From Paractinoplanes pyxinae (GTDB lineage: Bacteria; Actinomycetota; Actinomycetes; Mycobacteriales; Micromonosporaceae), in assembly GCF_026626335.1 (NCBI RefSeq), contig NZ_JAPNTZ010000019.1, positions 62,001 through 126,000 on the forward strand: a stretch of DNA of 64,000 nt, given 5' to 3'. This document shows positions 33,116 through 40,955 of the stretch, piece by piece (within the stretch, counting starts at the first letter, position 1; each line of letters starts with the position of its first letter). Under the pieces are notes generated by a model, which saw only the letters and a list, made by a program, of their open reading frames with translations, did no database searches and was not told the DNA's origin. The translations under genes and the position numbers were made by a program.

Positions 33116-34282
33116 ATGCAGCCATTCACCCTGGTCACACCGGAAGAGAAGATCGCCGACCTGCACCGCCGGATCGCCGCCACCCGCTGGCCGGGCCGCG
33201 AGCTGGTCACCGACCGTTCGCAGGGGGTGCAGCTCGCGACCGTTCAGGAGCTGGCCCGCTACTGGACCAACGATCACGACTGGCGCGCGTTCGAGGCCCG
33301 GCTGAACGCCCTGCCCCAGTTCACGACCGAGATCGACGGCGTCGGCCTGCACTACGTCCACGTACGGTCGCCGCACGAGAACGCCCTGCCCCTGATCATG
33401 ACCCACGGCTGGCCCGGCTCGATCGTCGAGCTGCTGGGCACGGTCGGCCCGCTCACCGACCCGACGGCGCACGGCGGCTCGGCCGATGACGCGTTCCACC
33501 TGGTGCTGCCGTCCTTGCCCGGGTACGGCTTCTCGGGCACACCGGCCGAGCTGGGCTGGGAGAACGGCCGGATCGCGCAGGCCTGGGCCCGGCTCATGAA
33601 CGAGCTCGGCTACACCCGCTACGTGGCTCAGGGCGGTGATGTCGGCGCCGCCGTGACCGACGCCATGGGCCGTCAGGGTCCCGACGGCCTGCTCGGCATC
33701 CACGTCAACCTGCTGGCCGGCGCCCTCGGCATCAAGGATCTGCTGCCGGCTCAGTCCGAGCCGGAGAAGAAGGCGCACGAGAAGCTGGCCGCCTTCATGA
33801 CCGACGGCTTCGGCTACTTCCTGGAGCAGTCGACCCGCCCGCAGACGATCGGCTACTCCCTGCTCGACTCGCCCATCGGGCTGGCCGCCTGGATGCTCGA
33901 CCACGACACCGACAGCTACTACAAGATGTCCCAGGCCTTCGTCGACAAGCAGCCGACCGGCGGCCTGACCCGCGACACCATCCTCGACAACATCACCCTG
34001 TACTGGCTGACCGGCACCGGCGCCTCGGCCGCCCGCTGGTACTGGGAGTTCGGGCGCTTCCTGGCCGCGGCGGCAGGCCACGCGCCACCGCCGACCCGGG
34101 TGCCGGTCGCCTTCACCACGTTCCCCGACGAGATCTGGGCCGCCCCGCGCAGCTGGGTCGAGACGGTCTACCCCGGCGTCGCGTACTTCCATGAGGCGGC
34201 CCGCGGCGGCCACTTCGCCGCGTGGGAGGAGCCCGTCCTGTTCACCGAGGAGCTGCGAGCCGCCTTCCGTCCCCTGCGCTAG
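33116..34282 (+). CDS. Epoxide hydrolase (EHN-domain type)
   Basis: 388 residues. The N-terminal EHN domain starts FTLVTPEEKIADLHRRIAAT and contains RYWTNDHDWRAFEARLNALP. The alpha/beta core has MTHGWPGSIVELL (oxyanion HGWP), the nucleophile Asp in QGGDVGAAVTDAMG, and the base His in RGGHFAAWEEP. It opens epoxides to diols in the cytosol. The ATG at 33116 has GGGAGGA upstream. It follows the endonuclease gene by 77 nt and is convergent with the hexosaminidase. Confidence 0.92.
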   Translation: MQPFTLVTPEEKIADLHRRIAATRWPGRELVTDRSQGVQLATVQELARYWTNDHDWRAFEARLNALPQFTTEIDGVGLHYVHVRSPHENALPLIMTHGWPGSIVELLGTVGPLTDPTAHGGSADDAFHLVLPSLPGYGFSGTPAELGWENGRIAQAWARLMNELGYTRYVAQGGDVGAAVTDAMGRQGPDGLLGIHVNLLAGALGIKDLLPAQSEPEKKAHEKLAAFMTDGFGYFLEQSTRPQTIGYSLLDSPIGLAAWMLDHDTDSYYKMSQAFVDKQPTGGLTRDTILDNITLYWLTGTGASAARWYWEFGRFLAAAAGHAPPPTRVPVAFTTFPDEIWAAPRSWVETVYPGVAYFHEAARGGHFAAWEEPVLFTEELRAAFRPLR

Positions 34283-35805
34283 CCGGTCGTCCAGGGAATC
34301 TGCGGGGACGGATAGAAGTCGACGCCGCGGGCGGTCCAGCGGGGGCCGTAGGCGCCGAGCCTCGTACGGAAGGATTCCCAGTCGCGCGTCGGGGACCAGC
34401 CGAGTTCGGCCACGGCGGCCAGGCGGGGGAACGCCATGAACTCGATGTCCTCGATGCTGCGCAGGGTCTCGGACCACAGCGGGGCCTCGATGCCCAGCAC
34501 CGCGCTTTCGGGCACCCCGGTCACGTGGGTGCCGGGGTCCCAGTCGTACGCGGTGCGGACCTCGATGTAGCCGGCCCAGCTCAGGCCGAGCCGGGTCGAC
34601 GGGTCGTACTTCATGTCGAGGTACGTCCGGTTGGCCGGGGACATGATCACCTTGGTGCCGGCCGCGACCGCCGCGGCCACGGTCGGGTTGGTGGTGCTGG
34701 TGTCCCAGTACTGCGCGATCGCGGTGTGGCTGGCCGGCGCCTGGGTGATCTCGTTCCATCCGTACGCGGTCTTGCCGTACTTCTTGACCAGCGGGAGCAC
34801 CCGCTCCTGGAACGCGATGTAGTCGGCCTGGGGCGTGGCGTGCGCCTCGTCGCCGCCGATGTGGATCAGCGGGCCGGGCGTCATCGCGGCCAGCTCGCGG
34901 ATCACGTCCTCGACGAAGCGGTAGGTGATCTCTTTGCCGATGCACAGCGAGCTGTACCCGACGGCCGTGTCCGTGCGCGGCGGCGGCGCGACGCCGTCAC
35001 AGGTGAGCTCGGGGTAGGCGACCTGGGCCGCGTTGACGTGCCCGGGCATGTCGATCTCGGGCACGATCGTCACGTGGCGAGAGGCCGCATACCGTACGAG
35101 GTCACGGTATTGCGCCTTGGTCAGGTAACCGCCGCCGACACCATCGACGCCGGTGCCCGCCGCCCCGCCCACGGTGGTCAGCCGCGGCCACGAGTCGATC
35201 TGGATGCGCCACCCCTGGTCGTCCGACAGGTGCAGGTGCAGGTAATTGACCTTGAACTGGCTGATCTCGTCGATGTACCGCTTCACCTCATCCGGCGTGT
35301 GGAAGTGCCGGGCCAGGTCAAGGTGGACGCCGCGGTAGGCGAACCGCGGCTTGTCCACGATCTCCCCACCCGCGATGGCGTACGGCGCCCGCAGCGGCAG
35401 CAGTTGCCGCAGCGTCTGCACCCCGTTGAACAGCCCCGCGTTGCCACCCGACCGGATCGAGACGCCGTCGCGGCCGACGCTCAGCTCGTACCCCTCGCCC
35501 CCGGTCCGCCCCGGCGCCAGCCGGATCGCCGCCGCGTGCCGGGGCGCGTGCCCGACGACGGCCAGCCGATACCCGGTCGCCTCACGCACGGCCTCGGCCA
35601 GCCGGTCGGCCACCGGCCGGGCCGACCGCGGCGCCTCGATCACCGTGCGCCCGGTCAGCCGGAACCCCGGCCCGTGCGGGTTCACCGCGACGGGCGCCGG
35701 GATCACACTGGTGAGCGCGACGGCCGGAGGCGCCGCCACGGCCGGCGCCGACGCGAGACTCAGCGGCAGCGCACAGGCAAGAAGCACAGCAAGTCGGTTC
35801 CGCAT
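34279..35805 (-). CDS. Secreted GH20 beta-N-acetylhexosaminidase
   Basis: 508 residues. A signal peptide (MRNRLAVLLACALPLSLASA) is followed by a GH20b domain and the catalytic barrel. FAYRGVHLDLARHFHTPDEV and LHLHLSDDQGWRIQID are present, and the Asp-Glu pair is in LIHIGGDEAHAT. It removes terminal GlcNAc or GalNAc from chitin oligomers, glycans or peptidoglycan fragments outside the cell. A start five codons upstream (35820) is possible. Stop overlaps the convergent epoxide hydrolase by 4 nt. Confidence 0.93.
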   Translation of the reverse strand: MRNRLAVLLACALPLSLASAPAVAAPPAVALTSVIPAPVAVNPHGPGFRLTGRTVIEAPRSARPVADRLAEAVREATGYRLAVVGHAPRHAAAIRLAPGRTGGEGYELSVGRDGVSIRSGGNAGLFNGVQTLRQLLPLRAPYAIAGGEIVDKPRFAYRGVHLDLARHFHTPDEVKRYIDEISQFKVNYLHLHLSDDQGWRIQIDSWPRLTTVGGAAGTGVDGVGGGYLTKAQYRDLVRYAASRHVTIVPEIDMPGHVNAAQVAYPELTCDGVAPPPRTDTAVGYSSLCIGKEITYRFVEDVIRELAAMTPGPLIHIGGDEAHATPQADYIAFQERVLPLVKKYGKTAYGWNEITQAPASHTAIAQYWDTSTTNPTVAAAVAAGTKVIMSPANRTYLDMKYDPSTRLGLSWAGYIEVRTAYDWDPGTHVTGVPESAVLGIEAPLWSETLRSIEDIEFMAFPRLAAVAELGWSPTRDWESFRTRLGAYGPRWTARGVDFYPSPQIPWTTG

Positions 35806-35833
35806 CCCCCGACCGTACATAGCCTCACATCGA

Positions 35834-36113
35834 TCTGTGAAGACTGCTTACGGTGACCACGTGCAAACTCGCTGCTCGGCTCGGTGTGCAGTCGCCGCCC
35901 TTTACTGGCATGTGCCCAACAAGGCGGCGCTGGTCACCGCCCATGGCCACCTTCACCGTCGACCACCCGACCGCGGTCGCCGCCATCGCCGAGTACTTCG
36001 AACCCGGCCGCACGGTGGACGACCTGTTCCGCGACTGCCTGGAGGTGGTCATCCAGGGCGCCGCCGTCAAGGCCGGGAACCGTGAGGTCGCGGGCGGTGT
36101 CGGTGAGGCATGA
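35834..36113 (+). pseudogene. TetR-family regulator remnant
   Basis: Pieces of a TetR regulator in different frames. KLAARLGVQSP is followed, after a shift, by ALYWHVPNKAALVTA, the HTH of a TetR protein. A second shift leads to VAAIAEYFEPGRTVDDLFRD and CLEVVIQGAA, which look like the end of the C-terminal domain. About 100 internal residues are missing. The remnant ends at the ATGA start of the next lipoprotein gene. A decayed regulator, with no intact frame. Confidence 0.65.
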
Positions 36114-36607
36114 GAACTGTCGTCGCTGTTGTGGCGGTGCTGGTGCTGGGCGGCTGCAGCGCCCCGGAAGAGCCGGCCCCGCAGAACAAGGCGTGCGGCT
36201 CGCCCGTACGCAATGACGCCCTTCCCGAGTGGGCTCGGGCCGGCTTCAGCGGTGACGGCGCCGGGCCGCCGCACGTCTACGGGGCCGCGGGCGACATCCT
36301 GGCCGTGGTCTTCGGGGCGCCGCTGAGCAGCCCGCCCGAGAACGGCCGCAACAACAAGATCCTGTGGGTCTCGCGCCCGCCTATCACCGGTGATCCCCTG
36401 CTCGTCACGGCGCAGCTCGACGGTTCCACCCGGACGGTCGAGCAGCAGGTCGGCGGCGGTCCCGGGCCGTCCGTCATCGACGTGCCGGAGGCCGGGTGCT
36501 GGCGGTTCACCCTGCGCTGGTCGGGCTTCACCGACACCATGGAGCTCGTCTATCAGAAACCTACGGCAGGAACACCGAGCGCACGCAGCCGTCCTCCCTC
36601 GTCCTGA
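36110..36607 (+). CDS. Lipoprotein of unknown function
   Basis: 165 residues with a signal peptide and lipobox (VVAVLVLGGCSAPEE). The mature part is a beta-rich domain with Cys in KACGSP and EAGCWRFTLRWSG, as in a small immunoglobulin-like fold. No family recognised. Its C-terminal 16 codons overlap the convergent alcohol dehydrogenase gene (36561-36607). Confidence 0.7.
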   Translation: MRTVVAVVAVLVLGGCSAPEEPAPQNKACGSPVRNDALPEWARAGFSGDGAGPPHVYGAAGDILAVVFGAPLSSPPENGRNNKILWVSRPPITGDPLLVTAQLDGSTRTVEQQVGGGPGPSVIDVPEAGCWRFTLRWSGFTDTMELVYQKPTAGTPSARSRPPSS

Positions 36608-37595
36608 ACAGGCGGTAGCCCTCGGGCGCCTGGGTCAGCGGCAGCACGTGGGTGGCCAGGTGCTCGGTGGTGAGCTCGCCCTTGGCCATGCGCTGCAGCA
36701 GCATCGGGATGTAGCGCTGGCCGTGCATCCGGGCACTTCGGACGGTCAGGCCGTTGCTCGTCACCGAGCCGAGCGGGAACTTGTCCATGGCGCCGGCGAA
36801 CAGGCCCAGCACGAAGACCGACCCGCCTTTCCGGCACAACTGCACGGCTTCGCGGACGGCGGTGAGCTCCCCGGCCGCCTCGAGGCACACGTCGGGACCG
36901 CGGCCGCCGCTCCGGTCGAGCAGTTCCGCCCCGACGTCCGTACGGTCGCAATTGATCGTCTCGGCCCCGATGTGCTTCTCCGCCTGGTGCAGGCGGTTCT
37001 CGTGCCGGTCGATGACCATTACCCGGTCCGCGCCCAGCAGGATCGCCGCCCGCGCCGCCAGCTGGCCGACCGCGCCCGCGCCCCACACCGCGACCACGTC
37101 GCCCACCTTCACGCCGGCCATGTCGGCGCCCATCCAGCCGGTCGCGGCCGAGTCCGACGCGAACAGCGCCCGCTCGTCGGTGATCTCGTCGGGCACGGTG
37201 AACGCCCCCACGTCGGCGAACGGCACCCGCACGTACTCGGCGTGGCTGCCCGCGTGCGAGAAGCCGAAGCAGCCGCCGTTGTCGCACAGCGAGTACTCGC
37301 GCTGCGAGCAGAACCAGCACCGGCCGCAGGCAATGAACGACGCCACCACCACCCGGTCGCCCTTGCGGTGCCGCTGCACGTCCGGCCCGTGCTCGACGAC
37401 CTCGCCGACGAACTCGTGCCCGAGAACGTCACCCTTTTCCACGTACGGGTTGGAGCCGCCCAGCACGTGCAGGTCCGAGCCGCAGGTGACCGACTGGCGC
37501 ACCCTGACGACGATGTCCCCGCGGGTGCGGATCCGGGGATCCGGCACCTCGCCGACGGCCAGCTGGTTCGGGCCCTGCCACTGAAGAGCTCTCAC
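36561..37595 (-). CDS. Zinc-dependent alcohol dehydrogenase (MDR family)
   Basis: 344 residues. The catalytic zinc ligands are seen in SVTCGSDLHVLGG and GHEFVGEV. The structural zinc loop is CGRCWFCSQREYSLC, and the cofactor motif is GAGAVGQLAARAAILLGA. FGFSHAGSHAEYVRVP is typical of glutathione-independent formaldehyde or threonine dehydrogenase-like MDR enzymes. It starts with GTG, overlapping the stop of an upstream small gene (GTGA). Substrate unknown. Confidence 0.9.
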   Translation of the reverse strand: MRALQWQGPNQLAVGEVPDPRIRTRGDIVVRVRQSVTCGSDLHVLGGSNPYVEKGDVLGHEFVGEVVEHGPDVQRHRKGDRVVVASFIACGRCWFCSQREYSLCDNGGCFGFSHAGSHAEYVRVPFADVGAFTVPDEITDERALFASDSAATGWMGADMAGVKVGDVVAVWGAGAVGQLAARAAILLGADRVMVIDRHENRLHQAEKHIGAETINCDRTDVGAELLDRSGGRGPDVCLEAAGELTAVREAVQLCRKGGSVFVLGLFAGAMDKFPLGSVTSNGLTVRSARMHGQRYIPMLLQRMAKGELTTEHLATHVLPLTQAPEGYRLFRTREDGCVRSVFLP

Positions 37596-37912
37596 CTCAG
37601 CACCTCGCCCACCTCGAGCAGCGACCGGCTCAGCCGCAGGATCCGCTCCACCTCGCCGGCGGGCAGCCCGGCGCCGGCCGCCCGCACCCGCAGTTCGGTG
37701 CCGCGGCCGCCCGGCGCCGACCTGAGCTGCACCTCGAGCGTGCGCAGACGGTCCGGCAGATTGGCGCTCACCTCGTCGAGCGTCCGATACACGGTCAAGG
37801 AGTGCCAGCGCCGGTCGGCGGCGGGCGCGACGGCACGCCGCCGCCTGGCCAGCCGCCGGGCCACCACCAGACCACCCGCCACGACCACCGCCGCGGCCAG
37901 GATGCGTGTCAT
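37592..37912 (-). CDS. Small membrane-anchored protein, polyketide-cyclase-like tail
   Basis: 106 residues. An N-terminal TM helix (MTRILAAAVVVAGGLVVARR) and an Arg-rich stretch precede RWHSLTVYRTLDEV and RTLEVQLRSAPGGRGTELRV. This is similar in pattern to part of an SRPBCC-type membrane protein of actinobacteria. It is co-translated with the alcohol dehydrogenase (GTGA overlap). Function unknown. Confidence 0.65.
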   Translation of the reverse strand: MTRILAAAVVVAGGLVVARRLARRRRAVAPAADRRWHSLTVYRTLDEVSANLPDRLRTLEVQLRSAPGGRGTELRVRAAGAGLPAGEVERILRLSRSLLEVGEVLR

Positions 37913-37981
37913 CCGGGCCGAGTACCGGACGGGAGGACCTCTCAAACGTTTATCCGGCCCGTTCCTGGGGACACCTCGACG

Positions 37982-38986
37982 GTGACGGCCGACCAGCACT
38001 ATCAGCGTGACCTTGTTCTGCTCGGCGGTTCGGCCGGCGCCCTCGAGGTGTTGCAGCAGATTCTCGGCGGCCTCCCGGCCGAACTGCCCGCGGCTGTCCT
38101 GATCGTCCTGCACACGTCGGCCCACGACCCGAGCGGTCTTGTGCGGGTGCTGGGCCGGTACGGACCGCTGCCGGTGTCCGCCGCCGAGAACGAGGCGCCG
38201 CTCGAGGCCGGCCGGATCTACGTGGCCCGGCCCGGGCGGCATCTGCTCGTCCGCGACGGGTCGATGCTGACCAGCGCCGCCCCGAAGCAGAACCGGTCCC
38301 GGCCGTCCGTTGACGCACTGTTCCGCAGCGCGGCCCGCTGGCGGGGGCCGCGCGCGGTTGCCGTGCAGTTGTCGGGCAGTCTGGACGACGGCGCCGTCGG
38401 ATTCGCGGCCATCGACGCGGCCGGGGGCGCCTGCATCGTGCAGGACCCGGCCGACGCCATTCACCCGAGCATGCCGCGAGCGGCCCTGGCCGTCGTCCCG
38501 GGCGCCGAGGTTCTGCCCGGCAAGGACATCGCTTACGGGATTCAGAACCTGCTGGCCGAGCGGATCGAGCCGATCCCGTTCCGCCCGGACACCGACCTCA
38601 TCACGGAAACCGACATGGCCGAGAAATACGCCGAAGGCGGCCCCGACCGGCGGCCCGGCCGCCCGGCCGCGCTGAGCTGTCCCGACTGCACGGGCGGCAT
38701 GAACGTCGTCGAATCCCGGGGCGTCGTCCACTACACGTGCCACACCGGGCACATCTGGTCGCCGCAGAGCCTGCTGGCCGCCCAGCAGGACAAGGTGGAG
38801 GAAGCGCTGTGGACGGCGCTGAGCATCCTGGACGAGCAGGCGCGGGTCTACGACGTCCTCGCCGGCAGCAACCACGACCTGGCCACCGGGCTGGCCGGGC
38901 ACCACCAGCGGGCCGCGGCCGGCGAGATCCGCCAGGCGGCCGAGGTGATCCGCAAACACTTCCCGGACATCGTGCTCGACCGGTGA
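37982..38986 (+). CDS. CheB-type methylesterase-domain protein, stand-alone
   Basis: 334 residues. The CheB methylesterase domain comes first: the Ser is in LVLLGGSAGALEVLQQI, the His in VLHTSAHDPSGL, and the Asp in SGSLDDGAVGFAAI. There is no receiver domain. The C-terminal part contains SCPDCTGGM and YTCHTGHIWSP, a small Cys/His (zinc-ribbon-like) motif. No other chemotaxis genes are nearby, so it is probably a regulatory esterase or deamidase outside motility, or a solitary relic. GTG start at 37982. Confidence 0.83.
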   Translation: MTADQHYQRDLVLLGGSAGALEVLQQILGGLPAELPAAVLIVLHTSAHDPSGLVRVLGRYGPLPVSAAENEAPLEAGRIYVARPGRHLLVRDGSMLTSAAPKQNRSRPSVDALFRSAARWRGPRAVAVQLSGSLDDGAVGFAAIDAAGGACIVQDPADAIHPSMPRAALAVVPGAEVLPGKDIAYGIQNLLAERIEPIPFRPDTDLITETDMAEKYAEGGPDRRPGRPAALSCPDCTGGMNVVESRGVVHYTCHTGHIWSPQSLLAAQQDKVEEALWTALSILDEQARVYDVLAGSNHDLATGLAGHHQRAAAGEIRQAAEVIRKHFPDIVLDR

Positions 38987-39023
38987 GGCGCGCCGGGCCG
39001 CAGGCGGCCCGGCGCGCGCCGGG

Positions 39024-40835
39024 TCACGCCTTGGGCGGGGTGACCTTGACCGTCATCACCGGGATGAGGCCCGTGATCTGCGTCTTGACCTCGATCTTGA
39101 CGCCGGCCCCGGCCACCTTGACCGAGTTCTGCGGGTTGGCCGCATTCCAGTAGGCCAGCGGGTCGGAGTCGTCGAACACCGGCTTGGCCGGCTGCTGGGG
39201 CACCGACACCGGGACGCCGTTGCGGTGGAAGGTCACCGGGTCGGTCTTCTGCAGGCCGAACGTGGCGTCGAAGGGCTGGCGGCGGTTGGTGAGCAGGGTG
39301 CCGTCGGGGAAGACGACCGGCGTGGGCCGCGCGTCGACCGGCAGCGTCAGGCCCGTGCCGGGGTGGCGGCTCGTGTTGTTGTTCCCGGCGGCCGGGTTGA
39401 CGTACCAGACCAGCAGGCCGTCTTGGTACGGGAAGCGCTCCACCCGCTTGGGCTCGGTGTTCTGCCAGCCGAAGAGGTACGGGCCGGTCTTGAGCGTCTC
39501 GTCGTAGCCGGTGTACGACCGGTACTCAGCCGCGTAGTACGAGCCGTCGGCCAGCGGCACCACGACCGCCTCGGGCAGCAGGCTGGTCTCCGCGTTGGCG
39601 GCCGAGCCCAGGGTCACCAGCTTGCTCTTGCCCGGCTTGACGGTCACGAAGTTGGACCAGCCGAGGAACATCTTCTCCCAGGCGCCCATGTAGCCCGGCG
39701 TCGAGCCGATGGTCGTGCCGCCGCGGTTGAGCCACGAGCCGCCCGACATCAGCGTCCAGAAGCCGGTGCCGTTGTCGCCGCCGGCCGTGTCGTACAGGTC
39801 GGGCAGGCCCAGGTCGTGGCCGTACTCGTGGGCGAAGACGCCGAGGCCGCCGTTCTCGGGCTCGGTGGTGTAGTCACCGATCCAGAAGCCGGTGTCGCCG
39901 ATCGGCACGCCGCCCGCGAGGTTGCCCTCGGGCCCGGTGGTGCCGGCGTCGTCGGAGTACGCGTACCAGCGGTGCGACCAGATCGCGTCCGCGCCCTGGG
40001 CGCCGCCGCCCGCCTCCTCGCCCTCACCGGCGTGGATGGCCTGGAAGTGGTCGATGTAGCCGTCCGGCTCGTTGAAGTCGCCGTCGTTGTCGAAGTCGTC
40101 GCGGTCCCACACGTCGAACGTCTTGAGGTACGCCTTGATCTGCTCCGGCGTCTTGCCGGCGGCCACCTGTGACTCGTACCAGGCAGTGGCACTGTCTTTG
40201 ATGTAGTTCCAGTAGCCGTCGTCCTCGCCGATCTCGTTGCTGCCGTAGCGGGCCTCGTTGTACGGCAGCTTCACCCAGTCGCTGACGTCGCCGCCCACCG
40301 TGTACCGGCCGCCGGACTGCTTGTAGTAGAAGTTCGCCATCGACTCCTTGTTCTTGGCGAACAGCAGGTCCTTGTAGTAGGCCGGGCTGAAGTCGCTCCG
40401 CCAGATCGTGGAATTGTCGGTCGTACGGTCGGGGGCCGCGATCTGATTGCGCAGCGGGCCCGGCGTGCCGCCCGTCGCCGGGTAGGTCGCATCACCGAAC
40501 TCGACCAGGAACGTGAGCACCGGGTCGGTCTTGGTCTCTTTCTTCCGGAACTCGACGAACTTGCCCGGCCGCAGCTTGACAACTTCCGATCCCGTACGTT
40601 TCTCGGTCGTCACTTTGCCGGCGATCAGCTTGGCCAGGGCTTCGGTGCGCTCGGCCTCGCGCTGCTCACCGAGGGGGTGGGGCAGATTGTCCTCGCCGAG
40701 CGACGCGGTTGGTTCGGCGTCGGCCGAGCGGGGCGCGACGTCGCCGGGTGCGGCGGCCGCGGGCGTGGTCGTGAGGCCCGCCACCAGCGCGAACGCGGAG
40801 AAGGCGGCCAGCACGACGGTGCTCTGTTTCCTCAA
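39024..40835 (-). CDS. Secreted M6-family metalloprotease (immune inhibitor A-like)
   Basis: 603 residues with signal peptide MRKQSTVVLAAFSAFALVAG. A propeptide leads to the M6 domain, with the zinc motif VFAHEYGHDLGLPDLYDTAG and the Met-turn region FWTLMSGGSWLNRGG. A calcium-type acidic loop, DRDDFDNDGDFNEPDGYIDH, precedes it. Immune inhibitor A enzymes are extracellular proteases; this one is shorter than typical full-length family members, lacking extra C-terminal domains. Confidence 0.9.
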   Translation of the reverse strand: MRKQSTVVLAAFSAFALVAGLTTTPAAAAPGDVAPRSADAEPTASLGEDNLPHPLGEQREAERTEALAKLIAGKVTTEKRTGSEVVKLRPGKFVEFRKKETKTDPVLTFLVEFGDATYPATGGTPGPLRNQIAAPDRTTDNSTIWRSDFSPAYYKDLLFAKNKESMANFYYKQSGGRYTVGGDVSDWVKLPYNEARYGSNEIGEDDGYWNYIKDSATAWYESQVAAGKTPEQIKAYLKTFDVWDRDDFDNDGDFNEPDGYIDHFQAIHAGEGEEAGGGAQGADAIWSHRWYAYSDDAGTTGPEGNLAGGVPIGDTGFWIGDYTTEPENGGLGVFAHEYGHDLGLPDLYDTAGGDNGTGFWTLMSGGSWLNRGGTTIGSTPGYMGAWEKMFLGWSNFVTVKPGKSKLVTLGSAANAETSLLPEAVVVPLADGSYYAAEYRSYTGYDETLKTGPYLFGWQNTEPKRVERFPYQDGLLVWYVNPAAGNNNTSRHPGTGLTLPVDARPTPVVFPDGTLLTNRRQPFDATFGLQKTDPVTFHRNGVPVSVPQQPAKPVFDDSDPLAYWNAANPQNSVKVAGAGVKIEVKTQITGLIPVMTVKVTPPKA

Positions 40836-40955
40836 AGACGTGCTCCTTCAGCAGAGATGTCCCCCCTATCTCATACATCTCGATGTTTCGATTCAAGACT
40901 TCTCACGGACTGGCACCGTTCTTTTACCCTGGGTGTCCATTCAGTACGGAGAGGG